From assembly GCF_003987395.1 (NCBI RefSeq), contig NZ_PIPT01000002.1, positions 186,001 through 250,000 of the forward strand: DNA of 64,000 nucleotides, in the 5' to 3' direction. Of the stretch, positions 24,573 to 35,098 are shown one piece after another. The stretch is from Pseudidiomarina aquimaris (lineage in GTDB: Bacteria > Pseudomonadota > Gammaproteobacteria > Enterobacterales > Alteromonadaceae). The position numbers were made by a program, and so were the translations under genes. Within the stretch, counting starts at the first letter, position 1. Every line of letters begins with the position of its first letter. The notes beneath the pieces were generated by a model that saw nothing but the letters and a program-made list of their open reading frames with translations, made no database searches and was not told where the DNA came from.

Positions 24573-25004
24573 TTACAGACCCTCCACATTCAGGCCCATC
24601 GCACGAGCAGAACCGGCGATAGTACGTACTGCTGCATCAAGGTCAGCCGCTGTTAAGTCTGGCTCTTTAACCTTGGCAATCTCTTCCAACTGAGCACGGG
24701 TAACAGTACCCACTTTCTCAGTGTTAGGACGACCTGAACCACTCTTGATACCTGCAGCTTTCTTCAACAAGAATGCAGCTGGAGGAGTCTTAGTGATGAA
24801 CGTGAAAGAACGGTCTTCGAATACTGTAATTTCAACAGGAACTGGTGCGCCTTTTTCAAGCTGATCAGTTGCTGCGTTGAACGCTTTACAGAATTCCATG
24901 ATGTTCACACCGTGTTGACCAAGTGCTGGACCAACAGGAGGTGACGGGTTTGCTGCACCAGCTGCAACTTGCAGCTTGATGATAGCGCTAACTTTCTTAG
25001 CCAT
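24573..25004 (-). CDS. rplK: 50S ribosomal protein L11
   Basis: 143 aa from the ATG at 25004 ([20 protein letters not shown]), not the longer frame to 25049; AGAGG lies just upstream. L11 forms the GTPase-associated centre and is needed for RelA activation. Motifs include [11 protein letters not shown] and the RNA-binding C-terminal domain. It heads the rplK-rplA unit behind its own promoter, with a leader of about 115 bases that may carry an L1 target site. Confidence 0.98.
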   Translation of the reverse strand: MAKKVSAIIKLQVAAGAANPSPPVGPALGQHGVNIMEFCKAFNAATDQLEKGAPVPVEITVFEDRSFTFITKTPPAAFLLKKAAGIKSGSGRPNTEKVGTVTRAQLEEIAKVKEPDLTAADLDAAVRTIAGSARAMGLNVEGL

Positions 25005-25127
25005 GTTATATACCTCTTGGTTTGGGTCTAACGCCTTGTAAGTCTTCAATTTTTGCGACCATCAACAGGCCTCAAAAACCAAGGGGTGACTTACTCAAAC
25101 GGCTCCCCGACGTAAAAAAGGAGGCGA

Positions 25128-25156
25128 AGTATAGCCGTTTTCGCACTCCAATGCAA
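25128..25156 (-). promoter_or_regulatory. rplK promoter
   Basis: -35 TTGCAT (25151-25156, opposite strand), 17-base spacer, -10 TATACT (25128-25133). Just upstream is a GGCGGAC/GTCCGCC hairpin (25162-25182) and then the heptad repeat. The rest of the nearly 300-base nusG-rplK gap is leader RNA. Confidence 0.8.
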
Positions 25157-25181
25157 TACAAGGCGGACAAAAAACGTCCGC

Positions 25182-25291
<110 letters not shown>

Positions 25292-25300
25292 TTTTGTGTT

Positions 25301-25843
25301 TTAGGCTTTTTCTACTTGGCCGAACTCGAGTTCTACTGGCGTTGCGCGACCGAAGATCGAAACAGAAACCGTCAAACGGCTCTTCTCGTAATCTACGCTT
25401 TCAACGGTACCATTGAAGTCAGCAAACGGACCATCATTGACACGCACCACTTCACCTGGTTCAAACAAGGTTTTCGGCTTCGGCTTGTCTACAGACTCTT
25501 GCAGACGGTTAAGAATGGCGTCGGCTTCTTTCTGCGTGATTGGCGTTGGGCGATCTTGTTTACCACCGATAAAGCCAAGCACACGAGGGATGCTTTTAAC
25601 CAAGTGCCACGACTCATCGTCCATCGCCATTTCTACCAAGACATAACCCGGGAAGAATTTGCGTTCGCTTTTGCGACGCTGGCCGGCTTTCATCTCAACC
25701 ACTTCTTCGGTTGGCACGAGGACTTCACCGAACTTGTCTTCCATGCCATGCATTTTGATGTGCTCACGCAGAGACTGCGCTACACGCGATTCAAAACCTG
25801 AAAAGGCTTGTACTACGTACCAACGCTTCTTAATTTCGCTCAT
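25301..25843 (-). CDS. nusG: transcription termination/antitermination factor NusG
   Basis: 180 aa (E. coli 181). The N-terminal NGN domain starts [14 protein letters not shown] and includes [15 protein letters not shown] domain follows residue about 125 ([19 protein letters not shown]). It links RNA polymerase with Rho or ribosomal S10. It lies three bases after secE in the same operon. Confidence 0.99.
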   Translation of the reverse strand: MSEIKKRWYVVQAFSGFESRVAQSLREHIKMHGMEDKFGEVLVPTEEVVEMKAGQRRKSERKFFPGYVLVEMAMDDESWHLVKSIPRVLGFIGGKQDRPTPITQKEADAILNRLQESVDKPKPKTLFEPGEVVRVNDGPFADFNGTVESVDYEKSRLTVSVSIFGRATPVELEFGQVEKA

Positions 25844-25846
25844 CGC

Positions 25847-26227
25847 TTAAAACTCCAGTCCGGTGAAGAATCCTACTACGCGTACCAGAATCGCATCCAT
25901 GCCCCACAGAATCAATGACACAATCGCAGTAGCAACTACCACGATAATGGTGGTCTGAGTGGCTTCTTGGCGCGTCGGCCATACGACACGGCGTACTTCG
26001 GTGCGGCTTTCTTTGGCAAAGCTACGGAAGCGGCGACCCTTACCGGTCATACCCGCTACGATACCTGCAACAGCCACCAATACGACGACTGCGATAGCGC
26101 GATAAAGTACAGAAACTGTTTCACCGTAATAGTAATTACCTAATACAGCGGCAGCCAAAAGCGCGATAGCGATAATCCACTTGATGCTATCGAAAGAACT
26201 GCTTTGCGTTTCGGAAGTAGCACTCAT
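25847..26227 (-). CDS. secE: preprotein translocase subunit SecE
   Basis: 126 aa with three predicted membrane helices (residues about 14-30, 38-60 and 95-120) and the conserved cytosolic segment FAKESRTEVRRVVWPTRQEA before the last helix, as in the three-helix SecE of E. coli. It is a component of the SecYEG channel. It lies between tRNA-Trp (about 110 bases upstream) and nusG. Confidence 0.97.
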   Translation of the reverse strand: MSATSETQSSSFDSIKWIIAIALLAAAVLGNYYYGETVSVLYRAIAVVVLVAVAGIVAGMTGKGRRFRSFAKESRTEVRRVVWPTRQEATQTTIIVVVATAIVSLILWGMDAILVRVVGFFTGLEF

Positions 26228-26252
26228 TATTCAATCCTGTATTTAGAAAAAC

Positions 26253-26330
26253 CGTTGTTTGCTATTTGCTGTTTGCTGTTCGAAAAAGCGTTCTCAACAA
26301 ACAACGAACAGCGAATAGCAAACAGCGAAT
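26253..26330. repeat. heptad inverted-repeat element, copy 3
   Basis: A short copy between tRNA-Trp and secE. The left arm is CGTTGTTTGCTATTTGCTGT onward; the right arm is CGAACAG CGAATAG CAAACAG CGAAT. It lacks the central CACGTTCGCTGCG module of copies 1, 4 and 5. It would form a hairpin in the leader between the tRNA and the secE start. Confidence 0.7.
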
Positions 26331-26336
26331 TTATGT

Positions 26337-26413
26337 TGGCAGGGGTGGAGGGATTCGAACCCCCAACCGTCGGTTTTGGAGACCGCTGTTCTACCAATTG
26401 GAACTACACCCCT
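26337..26413 (-). tRNA. tRNA-Trp (CCA)
   Basis: 77 bases including an encoded CCA. The acceptor AGGGGTG pairs with CACCCCT. The anticodon loop CTCCAAA gives anticodon CCA, and the T-arm contains GGTTCGAATCC. The D-loop is one base longer than in E. coli tRNA-Trp. It lies directly upstream of secE behind its own promoter. Confidence 0.97.
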
Positions 26414-26449
26414 GCAATTCACCGTCAGATGACGGAAAATGGACGCTGT

Positions 26450-26477
26450 ATTATACCGATCAAGGCGCTTAAAACAA
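26450..26477 (-). promoter_or_regulatory. promoter for tRNA-Trp-secE-nusG
   Basis: -35 TTGTTT (26472-26477, opposite strand), 16-base spacer, perfect -10 TATAAT (26450-26455). It starts about 30 bases before the mature tRNA-Trp 5' end. Confidence 0.75.
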
Positions 26478-26490
26478 GAGCAAACGAAGG

Positions 26491-26644
26491 GCGTTGTTTG
26501 CTATTCGCTATTCGCACGTTCGCTGCGCTCACTCTTCGTCTAAAACAAAGAGCGCTTTGGCTTTAAACGAACAGCAAACAGCAAATAGCGAACAACGCTT
26601 TAGGTTTAAACGAACAGCAAACAGCGAATAGCGAACAACGCTTT
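26491..26644. repeat. heptad inverted-repeat element, copy 4 (double right arm)
   Basis: The left arm starts GCGTTGTTTGCTATTCGCTA, followed by CGCACGTTCGCTGCGCTCAC as in copy 1. Two successive right arms follow, at about 26567-26604 and 26611-26641. Each opens with TTTAAACGAACAGC and ends AACAACGC, so the right arm is duplicated. The element fills most of the 308-base gap between tRNA-Trp and tufB; the remainder holds the Trp promoter and the tufB terminator. No ORF. Confidence 0.75.
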
Positions 26645-26653
26645 TCCGAAATT

Positions 26654-26680
26654 AAAAAAGGGAGCCGAAGCTCCCCTTTT
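26654..26680 (-). terminator. tufB terminator
   Basis: A GGGAGC-CGAA-GCTCCC hairpin with A6 and T4 flanks, the same as the tufA terminator apart from its edge. A second hairpin, CCGTAGT-AGA-ACTACGG (26691-26707), lies between it and the tufB stop codon and is absent after tufA. Confidence 0.85.
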
Positions 26681-26721
26681 ATAGCCTGACCCGTAGTAGA
26701 ACTACGGGCTACGCGGCGATA

Positions 26722-27906
26722 TTAATCTAAGATCTTAGATACTACGCCGGCGCCTACTGTACGGCCACCTTCACGGATTGCGAAGCGCAAGCCTTCGTCC
26801 ATCGCGATTGGGTGAATCAAGTCAACAACGAATTTCAAGTTGTCGCCTGGCATTACCATTTCTACGCCTTCTGGCAACTGGACTGCACCAGTTACGTCAG
26901 TTGTACGGAAGTAGAACTGTGGACGATAGCCTTTGAAGAACGGAGTATGACGGCCGCCTTCTTCTTTGGTCAATACGTACACTTCTGCTTCGAACTTGGT
27001 GTGTGGAGTGATTGAACCTGGCTTCGCCAATACTTGGCCACGCTGGATCTCGTCACGCTTCGTACCACGCAACAATGCACCGATGTTCTCACCTGCACGA
27101 CCTTCGTCAAGCAACTTACGGAACATCTCTACACCAGTTACAGTTGTCTTCGTAGTATCTTTGATACCTACGATTTCTACTTCGTCACCAGTGCGCACAA
27201 TACCGCGCTCTACACGACCAGTTACTACAGTACCACGACCTGAGATCGAGAATACGTCTTCGATTGGCATGATGAACGGCTTGTCGATGTCACGCTCTGG
27301 CTCTGGGATGTATGAATCCAAAGCTTCTGCCAACTCAAGAATTTTCGCTTCCCACTGCTCTTCGCCTTCCAACGCTTTCAACGCTGAACCTTGAATCACT
27401 GGCAAGTCGTCACCTGGGAAATCGTACTCAGAAAGAAGTTCACGAACTTCCATCTCTACCAATTCCAACAACTCTTCGTCGTCTACCATGTCACATTTGT
27501 TCATGAAAACAACGATGAAAGGTACGCCTACCTGACGTGACAACAAGATGTGCTCACGTGTTTGTGGCATAGGACCGTCAGTTGCAGCTACTACCAAGAT
27601 AGCGCCGTCCATCTGCGCAGCACCGGTGATCATGTTTTTCACATAGTCAGCGTGTCCTGGGCAGTCTACGTGTGCATAGTGACGAGTAGGAGTATCGTAC
27701 TCAACGTGTGAAGTTGAGATGGTGATACCACGCGCTTTTTCTTCTGGCGCGTTATCGATGGCAGCAAAGTCTTTCGCGGCGCCACCGTAGGTTTTTGCCA
27801 ATACGGTTGTAATGGCAGCAGTCAGAGTAGTTTTACCATGGTCAACGTGGCCGATAGTACCAACGTTAACGTGCGGTTTCGAACGTTCAAATTTTTCTTT
27901 TGACAT
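26722..27906 (-). CDS. tufB: elongation factor Tu, copy B
   Basis: 394 aa, identical in sequence to the tufA product. It has the E. coli-type tufB position, directly after the Thr-Tyr-Gly-Thr tRNA cluster. A 99-base spacer separates it from the last tRNA, so the transcript must be cut by tRNA processing enzymes. Upstream of the ATG the sequence is unrelated to the tufA leader, and an AGAGAGGC-like ribosome site is present. Confidence 0.99.
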   Translation of the reverse strand: MSKEKFERSKPHVNVGTIGHVDHGKTTLTAAITTVLAKTYGGAAKDFAAIDNAPEEKARGITISTSHVEYDTPTRHYAHVDCPGHADYVKNMITGAAQMDGAILVVAATDGPMPQTREHILLSRQVGVPFIVVFMNKCDMVDDEELLELVEMEVRELLSEYDFPGDDLPVIQGSALKALEGEEQWEAKILELAEALDSYIPEPERDIDKPFIMPIEDVFSISGRGTVVTGRVERGIVRTGDEVEIVGIKDTTKTTVTGVEMFRKLLDEGRAGENIGALLRGTKRDEIQRGQVLAKPGSITPHTKFEAEVYVLTKEEGGRHTPFFKGYRPQFYFRTTDVTGAVQLPEGVEMVMPGDNLKFVVDLIHPIAMDEGLRFAIREGGRTVGAGVVSKILD

Positions 27907-28005
27907 GACAGCCTCTCTTTGGACAACGTACGGTGGTTAAACACCTAAATTGAGTCAAATTTACGTAACCGATGAGAATGTTTTCGAGGGGGCTGGCCGA
28001 AGAGA

Positions 28006-28081
28006 TGGTGCTGATAGGCGGATTTGAACCGCCGACCTCACCCTTACCAAGGGTGCGCTCTACCAACTGAGCTATATCAGC
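28006..28081 (-). tRNA. tRNA-Thr (GGT)
   Basis: 76 bases with an encoded CCA. The acceptor GCTGATA pairs with TATCAGC. The anticodon arm CACCCTTGGTAAGGGTG gives GGT, and the T-loop is GGTTCAAATCC. It is the last of four tRNAs before tufB and corresponds to thrT in E. coli. Confidence 0.97.
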
Positions 28082-28094
28082 ACTTACAGATTAT

Positions 28095-28169
<75 letters not shown>

Positions 28170-28233
28170 ATGCCTTGAATCGGGCCACCTCAAACCATTC
28201 TGAACTCACCGCATTCAAACAGACAATGCAAAT

Positions 28234-28318
28234 TGGTGGAGGGGGCAGGATTCGAACCTGCGAAGGCTGAGCCGTCAGATTTACAGTCTGATCCCTTTGG
28301 CCACTCGGGAACCCCTCC
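28234..28318 (-). tRNA. tRNA-Tyr (GTA)
   Basis: 85 bases with an encoded CCA and the long variable arm expected for bacterial tRNA-Tyr. The anticodon loop CTGTAAA gives GTA. It corresponds to tyrU in E. coli. Confidence 0.97.
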
Positions 28319-28333
28319 AAACAAATTTTGAGT

Positions 28334-28409
<76 letters not shown>

Positions 28410-28429
28410 ACCCCGGTTAGGTGGAGCGC

Positions 28430-28458
28430 ATTCTATTGTATCGATTTTGATGATGCAA
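28430..28458 (-). promoter_or_regulatory. tRNA-tufB operon promoter
   Basis: -35 TTGCAT (28453-28458, opposite strand), 17-base spacer, -10 TAGAAT (28430-28435), followed by a GC-rich discriminator (GCGCTCC). Such a discriminator is typical of stable-RNA promoters under stringent control. No terminator is evident between the purA stop and this site. Confidence 0.8.
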
Positions 28459-28498
28459 TAGTAAATGCTGATTTTTTTACGATTCCGCGACTGTTTGG

Positions 28499-29872
<1,374 letters not shown>

Positions 29873-29878
29873 TCAAGC

Positions 29879-31039
29879 TCAGCTTAACGCTTTTTTCAAA
29901 CGCTGATAGTCATCAACATCATGGTAAAGCGCAAAACCAAATCTAAGCCGCTTGCCGCGGTAATCGGTTTCGACACCAGCTTGCTGTAACTTATCAGCAA
30001 GTTGCGCAACTTCTTCTGCAGACGAGAGCTGGAAAGTTAAGAAATGTCCGTGATGACTAAGATCATCGACCAACAGGTTCTCTCGCTTCAATAGTGGGTG
30101 TGCAAGTGAATCAATCACTTGCAAGAAGGCTTGTTGAAGGTGCTGCACATACTGGTGGATCTGAGCAACACTGATGTTGTCTTCACGCCACCACTGTAAT
30201 ACTGCTTCAAGGCGATATAGCGCCGTAAAATCCATGGTTGCTCCTGCAAAGCGCAGGCCATCGTTCGCATATTCCACGCGTTGCTGTTGCGGCTTCGCCA
30301 AATTAGCAAAATCGGCGAACCAACCTGTATATTCAGGTCGCAAAGGCGTGTTACGCGGCACACTCATAAAGCAACACCCCTCGCCGGCCTGCAAATACTT
30401 GTATGCACCGGCAACATAGAAAATCCGGTCAGCAACCGCGCGTAAACGGGTTGGCAGCGCCCCACAGCCGTGATAGCCATCGATGATCACTTGTGTCGTT
30501 GTTGGTATTTCGTCGATCCAGGTTTCCACCCAGGGGGCAACTACCCCCGAATTAAAAAACACCTGACTACAAAAGACCAAATCGAAAGGCTGTGATTGCA
30601 AAGCCCGTCGCCAGCGTTGTGCAAAATCGCTGTAGGGCTCACAGGCAATGCGCACTACCTCAACGTTACCGCGCTCTTCGAGGCGCCGAACTTGACGCGA
30701 AAAACTGTGAAACTCACCGTCGCTCGTCAAAATCCGCAGCGGCTGCGCAGGGTCGCAGCAAGTGATGACGCGATACAGTAGTTCATGGGTGTTACCAGCA
30801 AATACAAACTGCTCCGGTGCAGGATGGTCAAGTAGCTCAGCAAGCAAGTGCTGAACACTCGGAATACGCTCACCGAAAATTGTGTTCCACTTATGGTCGA
30901 CGCCTCTGGCGCTGTCGTCCCAATACGCAAGCTGCGCCGCACGGGTCACGTCAGGCCAATAGTGATGGCTATGAGGTGAGCAGTGGAGCGAGTCAGGATG
31001 CTGCTCAAGAAAATACCGATAATGCTTCTTATACGACAT
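29879..31039 (-). CDS. class V aminotransferase-like PLP enzyme (kynureninase-like)
   Basis: 386 aa with no signal peptide. Fold-type I PLP pattern: FAGNTHELLYRV near residue 80 for phosphate binding, VIIDGYHGCGALP near 185 with the cofactor Asp, and YVAGAYKYLQAGEG near 210 with the Schiff-base lysine. The N-terminus (HCSPHSHHYWPDVTRAAQ) resembles kynureninase-related aminotransferases. No kynurenine or cysteine-metabolism gene is nearby, so the substrate is unknown. It sits alone between hflC and purA, with a heptad repeat and the hflC terminator upstream and a possible terminator downstream. Confidence 0.7.
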   Translation of the reverse strand: MSYKKHYRYFLEQHPDSLHCSPHSHHYWPDVTRAAQLAYWDDSARGVDHKWNTIFGERIPSVQHLLAELLDHPAPEQFVFAGNTHELLYRVITCCDPAQPLRILTSDGEFHSFSRQVRRLEERGNVEVVRIACEPYSDFAQRWRRALQSQPFDLVFCSQVFFNSGVVAPWVETWIDEIPTTTQVIIDGYHGCGALPTRLRAVADRIFYVAGAYKYLQAGEGCCFMSVPRNTPLRPEYTGWFADFANLAKPQQQRVEYANDGLRFAGATMDFTALYRLEAVLQWWREDNISVAQIHQYVQHLQQAFLQVIDSLAHPLLKRENLLVDDLSHHGHFLTFQLSSAEEVAQLADKLQQAGVETDYRGKRLRFGFALYHDVDDYQRLKKALS

Positions 31040-31052
31040 AAAAGATCCAAGA

Positions 31053-31174
31053 GCGATGTTTGCTGTTCGCTGTTCGTTGTTTGTTTAAACCAAAAAACTC
31101 GGAAGTAACAATATCCTGCTTTCAACGAAAAGTGAACGCAGTGAACGTGCGAACAGCGAACATCAAACATCGCC
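31053..31174. repeat. heptad inverted-repeat element, copy 5
   Basis: The orientation is opposite to copy 1. Left: GCGATGTTTGCTGTTCGCTG onward, then a GTTTAAAC box. Right: AAAGTGAACGCAGTGAACGTG, then CGAACAG CGAACAT CAAACAT CGCC. It lies between the hflC terminator and the start of the PLP enzyme gene. The end CATCGCCTTTC followed by A-rich terminator sequence is nearly the same as in copy 1. Confidence 0.75.
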
Positions 31175-31183
31175 TTTCGCTCA

Positions 31184-31209
31184 TAAAAAAAGCCGGCGCG
31201 GGGCCGGCT
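31184..31209 (-). terminator. hflC terminator
   Basis: Stem AGCCGGC/GCCGGCT with a GCGGG-type loop and seven T on the minus strand, five bases past the hflC stop. It ends the hfq-hflX-hflK-hflC transcript. Confidence 0.85.
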
Positions 31210-31214
31210 CTCGA

Positions 31215-32099
31215 TTAACTTCCTGAAATGCTCTTCAGGTACTTGAAGAAATCGCTATCGGGCTCGAGAACGATCACATCATTACCCTTCGCAAAACTCG
31301 TCTCATAAGCTTGAAGGCTGCGCAAGAACTGGAAGAATTCCGGATCTTGTTGATAGGCTTCAGCGTAGATACCTGCTGCTTCTGCGTTACCTTCACCGCG
31401 GATTTGGCGCGATTGACGCTCTGCATCGGCAAGCATAACCGTAACACGGGCATCGACGTCTGCGCGAATGAACTCAGCCTGCTCACGACCTTCTGAACGG
31501 TGCTCACGAGCAACTGCTTCTCGCTCGGCGCGCATACGCTGGAAGATCGACTGGCTGACTTCGGTCGGCAAGTTGATCTGCATCACGCGTACATCGATAA
31601 CTTCAATACCCAGCTCCTGTGCACTGTCGGCGCCACGAATCAAAGCTTCACGCATCAAGTTATCGCGCTCACCTGAGACAATTTCCTTGATGGTGCGACT
31701 ACCGAACTCGGCACGCAGGCCACTGTTCACACGTCGCGTTAACAATGCTTCTGCTTGTGCTTGGTTACCGCCGTTGGTCGACAGGTAATAAGTAGCAAAG
31801 TCTGAAATGCGCCACTTCACGTAGGTATCTACGATAAGGTCTTTCTTCTCGCTTGTTACAAAGCGGTCCGGGTCGCCGTCAAGGGTTTTGAAACGAGCAT
31901 CTAGTCGCTTCACTTGCTCAATGAGCGGCAATTTGAAATGAAGACCCGGTTCGTAGACCGTCGGCATACCGGTATCAGCATCACGCTGTACTTTACCAAA
32001 TTGAATCACGATCGCCCGTTCACCTTCGTTCACCACAAATAGTGAGCTGAAGCCGAGGATAACGGCGATGATTACAAGTACTGCAATTAAGTTTTTCAT
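31215..32099 (-). CDS. hflC: FtsH modulator HflC
   Basis: 294 aa. One N-terminal membrane helix (LIAVLVIIAVILGFSSLFVV) is followed by a periplasmic SPFH/band-7 domain and a helical region (IRGEGNAEAAGIYAEAYQQD). With HflK it forms a membrane cage around the protease FtsH. It lies three bases after hflK, with GAGG at the hflK end as its ribosome site. Confidence 0.97.
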   Translation of the reverse strand: MKNLIAVLVIIAVILGFSSLFVVNEGERAIVIQFGKVQRDADTGMPTVYEPGLHFKLPLIEQVKRLDARFKTLDGDPDRFVTSEKKDLIVDTYVKWRISDFATYYLSTNGGNQAQAEALLTRRVNSGLRAEFGSRTIKEIVSGERDNLMREALIRGADSAQELGIEVIDVRVMQINLPTEVSQSIFQRMRAEREAVAREHRSEGREQAEFIRADVDARVTVMLADAERQSRQIRGEGNAEAAGIYAEAYQQDPEFFQFLRSLQAYETSFAKGNDVIVLEPDSDFFKYLKSISGS

Positions 32100-32102
32100 A
32101 GC

Positions 32103-33296
32103 TTAGCCTCGACCTCCGTCGTACCGATCACTGGTGCGGCCGGTTGAATTCGTTGATGTCCCCTGACGGCTACTGTTATTGCGCGTCGAGTTACTTGAGG
32201 TTGAGTTTTGTCCTTCGTTACCTGACATGCTCGGTGCGCTGTCGGTATTGCGACGTTGCTGTTCAAGGATCTTGTCGAGCGGTAGATACATCATGTTGTT
32301 GCTACCTTCGACGTCGACCATCACTTTCGCAGTGTTGGCATAGATCTTTTCGAGCGTTTCGAGATACAAGCGGTCACGGGTAACTTCTGGTGCTTTCTTG
32401 TATTGCGGCAACAATTCGTTAAAACGCGCGACTTCACCCTGCGCTTTCAACACCTGCTCTTCGCGATAGGCTTGCGCTTCTTGGAGTACACGGCGTACTT
32501 GACCACGCGCTAGCGGCTCGACTTCACGTGCGTAAGCTTCGGCTTCACGAATGAAGCGTTGCTCGTCCTCTTGTGCAGCGATGGCATCGTCAAACGCATC
32601 TTTTACAGCTTCTGGTGGCCGCGCTGGCAACAGGTTAATGTCAACGATTTGGATACCAAGCTGATAAGGTGCGATGATATTTTCCAGTAATTCAAGGGTG
32701 TTGGTGCGAACATTTTCACGACCGACGGTGAGCACTTCATCCATCGTAGTGTGGCCAACGACATAACGCAGTGCACTATCCGTCGCTTGGGCAAGACTGT
32801 TATCGGCATTCTCAACGGCATACAAATAATCGCGTGGGTTGATAATGCGATACTGCACGTCAAGCTCGACATGCACGACGTTCTCGTCTTGGGTCAACAT
32901 AAAACCTTCAGACTGGAACTGGCGTACGTTGCTCACGTCAACGGTTTCCACGCTATCGATAAAGACTGGACGCCAATGCAGACCAGACTCAACGAGGTTG
33001 TGGAAGTTACCAAACCGCAAGACAACGCCGCGCTCTGCTTCTTTTACGGTATAAAAGCCGGCAATAAACCAAACGACTACTAACAACACAGCAATGATGC
33101 CGAAGCCTTTGCTTGGGAAACCGCCACCAGAAGATGACGAACCGCCGCCTTTTTTACCTGAGCCGCCGATACCAAATTTGCTTAAAAGATTGCGTACCGC
33201 TTCATCAAGATCCGGTGGACCTTGATCGCGACCGCCTTGGTTTTTCCATGGATCACGGTCGTTATTGTTACCGTTTCCCGGTTGATTCCAGGCCAT
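32103..33296 (-). CDS. hflK: FtsH modulator HflK
   Basis: 397 aa. A Gly/Ser/Asn-rich cytosolic N-tail (WNQPGNGNNNDRDPWKNQGG) is followed by a membrane helix at about residues 68-88, an SPFH domain, a helical segment and a low-complexity Ser/Asn/Thr C-tail. It is the partner of HflC and follows hflX by 54 bases. Confidence 0.97.
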   Translation of the reverse strand: MAWNQPGNGNNNDRDPWKNQGGRDQGPPDLDEAVRNLLSKFGIGGSGKKGGGSSSSGGGFPSKGFGIIAVLLVVVWFIAGFYTVKEAERGVVLRFGNFHNLVESGLHWRPVFIDSVETVDVSNVRQFQSEGFMLTQDENVVHVELDVQYRIINPRDYLYAVENADNSLAQATDSALRYVVGHTTMDEVLTVGRENVRTNTLELLENIIAPYQLGIQIVDINLLPARPPEAVKDAFDDAIAAQEDEQRFIREAEAYAREVEPLARGQVRRVLQEAQAYREEQVLKAQGEVARFNELLPQYKKAPEVTRDRLYLETLEKIYANTAKVMVDVEGSNNMMYLPLDKILEQQRRNTDSAPSMSGNEGQNSTSSNSTRNNSSRQGTSTNSTGRTSDRYDGGRG

Positions 33297-33350
33297 TGAC
33301 TACTCCAACTGTAGGTCGAACTATAAATGAATTTTGTCGTCTTTAATGAG

Positions 33351-34646
33351 CTATTCTACAAAGCCTTGCAAACTATCGCCATACTCATCGGCAACTTGTT
33401 TGCATAAACGTTGCCAATCGACCGCTGACATGCGCACTTTTAATGCCAGTGCGCCATCGTCACAGGCGGCTTCTTCAGTGACGCTATTCAAAGCGTAGAG
33501 TCGCCCTCGTAACTTGCCCATCGACGGCGGAATTTTAAGCGCAACGTTAACCATGGCGGGTCGTAACCGTTGCTCCAGCGCTTGTTTCAGTAACTCAACA
33601 CCCTCGCCGGTTTGCGCCGACAGCCAGACCCGAATCGGTTGGTTCTGATCGTCGTAATCAATCCGCGCTTCGCCCGCATCAATGCGGTCGATTTTGTTAC
33701 AAATTAATAATTGCGGCACTTCATCTGCGCCAATCTCATGCAATACTTCGGTGACCTGCTCAACATTCTCTTGTTGGCGCTCATCACTTATATCGATAAC
33801 GTGCAGCAAAAGATCAGCGTCTTGGGTCTCTTGTAAAGTTGCCTTGAATGCAGCTACCAGTTCATGTGGTAGATGCCGAATAAAGCCTACGGTGTCGGCC
33901 AAAATAATCGGGCCCACGTCAGGGAGCTCGAGCTTACGCAAAGTTGGATCGAGCGTTGCAAACAATTGGTCAGCAGCGTAGACATCCGACTCAGTAATGC
34001 GATTAAACAAGGTCGATTTGCCAGCGTTAGTATAGCCAACCAGCGATACTGTTGGTATTTCAGCTCGTTGCCGCGCACGGCGACCTTGTTCACGTTGCTT
34101 TTGTACCTTTTGCAAGCGCCCTAAAATATTTTTAATCCGTCCACGAATCAAACGACGGTCGGTTTCCAGCTGCGTTTCACCTGGACCCCGTAAGCCGATA
34201 CCACCTTTTTGCCGCTCCAAGTGTGTCCAGCCCCGCACAAGACGCGTCGAAATGTGTCGCAACTGCGCCAGTTCGACCTGCAACTTACCTTCATGGGTGC
34301 GTGCCCGCTGGGCAAAAATGTCCAAGATGAGTCCGGTGCGATCAAGCACGCGACACTGACAGAGCTTTTCTAAGTTACGCTCTTGGGTAGGTGACAAACT
34401 GTGATTAAAAATGACAATGTTGGCGTTATGCAACTTCACGGCTTCAGCGATTTCTTCCGCTTTACCGCTACCAACAAAAAACCGCGAACTCGGTGTCGAG
34501 CGCGCGGCAGTGACCACCGCTAGCGTCTCTACGCCTGCGGAGGAAACAAGTAATTTGAGTTCAGAGAGGTCTTCCCGATCGTTTTCAGCCGGGAAATCAA
34601 CGTGCACCAGGATAGCCTGTTCACCACTTTCAAACCTATCAAACAA
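33351..34646 (-). CDS. hflX: ribosome-associated GTPase HflX
   Basis: 431 aa. The start is a TTG at 34646, matching the E. coli N-terminus MFDR, with AAGGAG 10 bases upstream. An N-terminal ATP/ribosome-binding domain with GLRGPGETQLETDRR is followed by the GTPase domain (GYTNAGKST, DTVGFI, NKID). It splits stalled or hibernating ribosomes. It lies 29 bases after hfq. Confidence 0.96.
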   Translation of the reverse strand: MFDRFESGEQAILVHVDFPAENDREDLSELKLLVSSAGVETLAVVTAARSTPSSRFFVGSGKAEEIAEAVKLHNANIVIFNHSLSPTQERNLEKLCQCRVLDRTGLILDIFAQRARTHEGKLQVELAQLRHISTRLVRGWTHLERQKGGIGLRGPGETQLETDRRLIRGRIKNILGRLQKVQKQREQGRRARQRAEIPTVSLVGYTNAGKSTLFNRITESDVYAADQLFATLDPTLRKLELPDVGPIILADTVGFIRHLPHELVAAFKATLQETQDADLLLHVIDISDERQQENVEQVTEVLHEIGADEVPQLLICNKIDRIDAGEARIDYDDQNQPIRVWLSAQTGEGVELLKQALEQRLRPAMVNVALKIPPSMGKLRGRLYALNSVTEEAACDDGALALKVRMSAVDWQRLCKQVADEYGDSLQGFVE

Positions 34647-34675
34647 GCTACCACTGCTCCTTCAAGAATCTTAGG

Positions 34676-34957
<282 letters not shown>

Positions 34958-35062
34958 TTAGTCCGGCAGCTTACTACAGACCACAGATGCCAGTCCGCTC
35001 TACTATAGTCTAACGTTTTTCAATTACCAGCTGCGCTGATGTTGTTTTTCGAACTTACCTTA

Positions 35063-35090
35063 ACTATAAGGCCTAATTGCCCGCTTTCAA
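35063..35090 (-). promoter_or_regulatory. putative hfq promoter
   Basis: -35 TTGAAA (35085-35090, opposite strand), 16-base spacer, -10 TATAGT (35063-35068). A second TATAGT lies closer to hfq but without a clear -35. The rest of the miaA-hfq gap shows no other feature. Confidence 0.5.
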
Positions 35091-35098
35091 GGTTTGTA

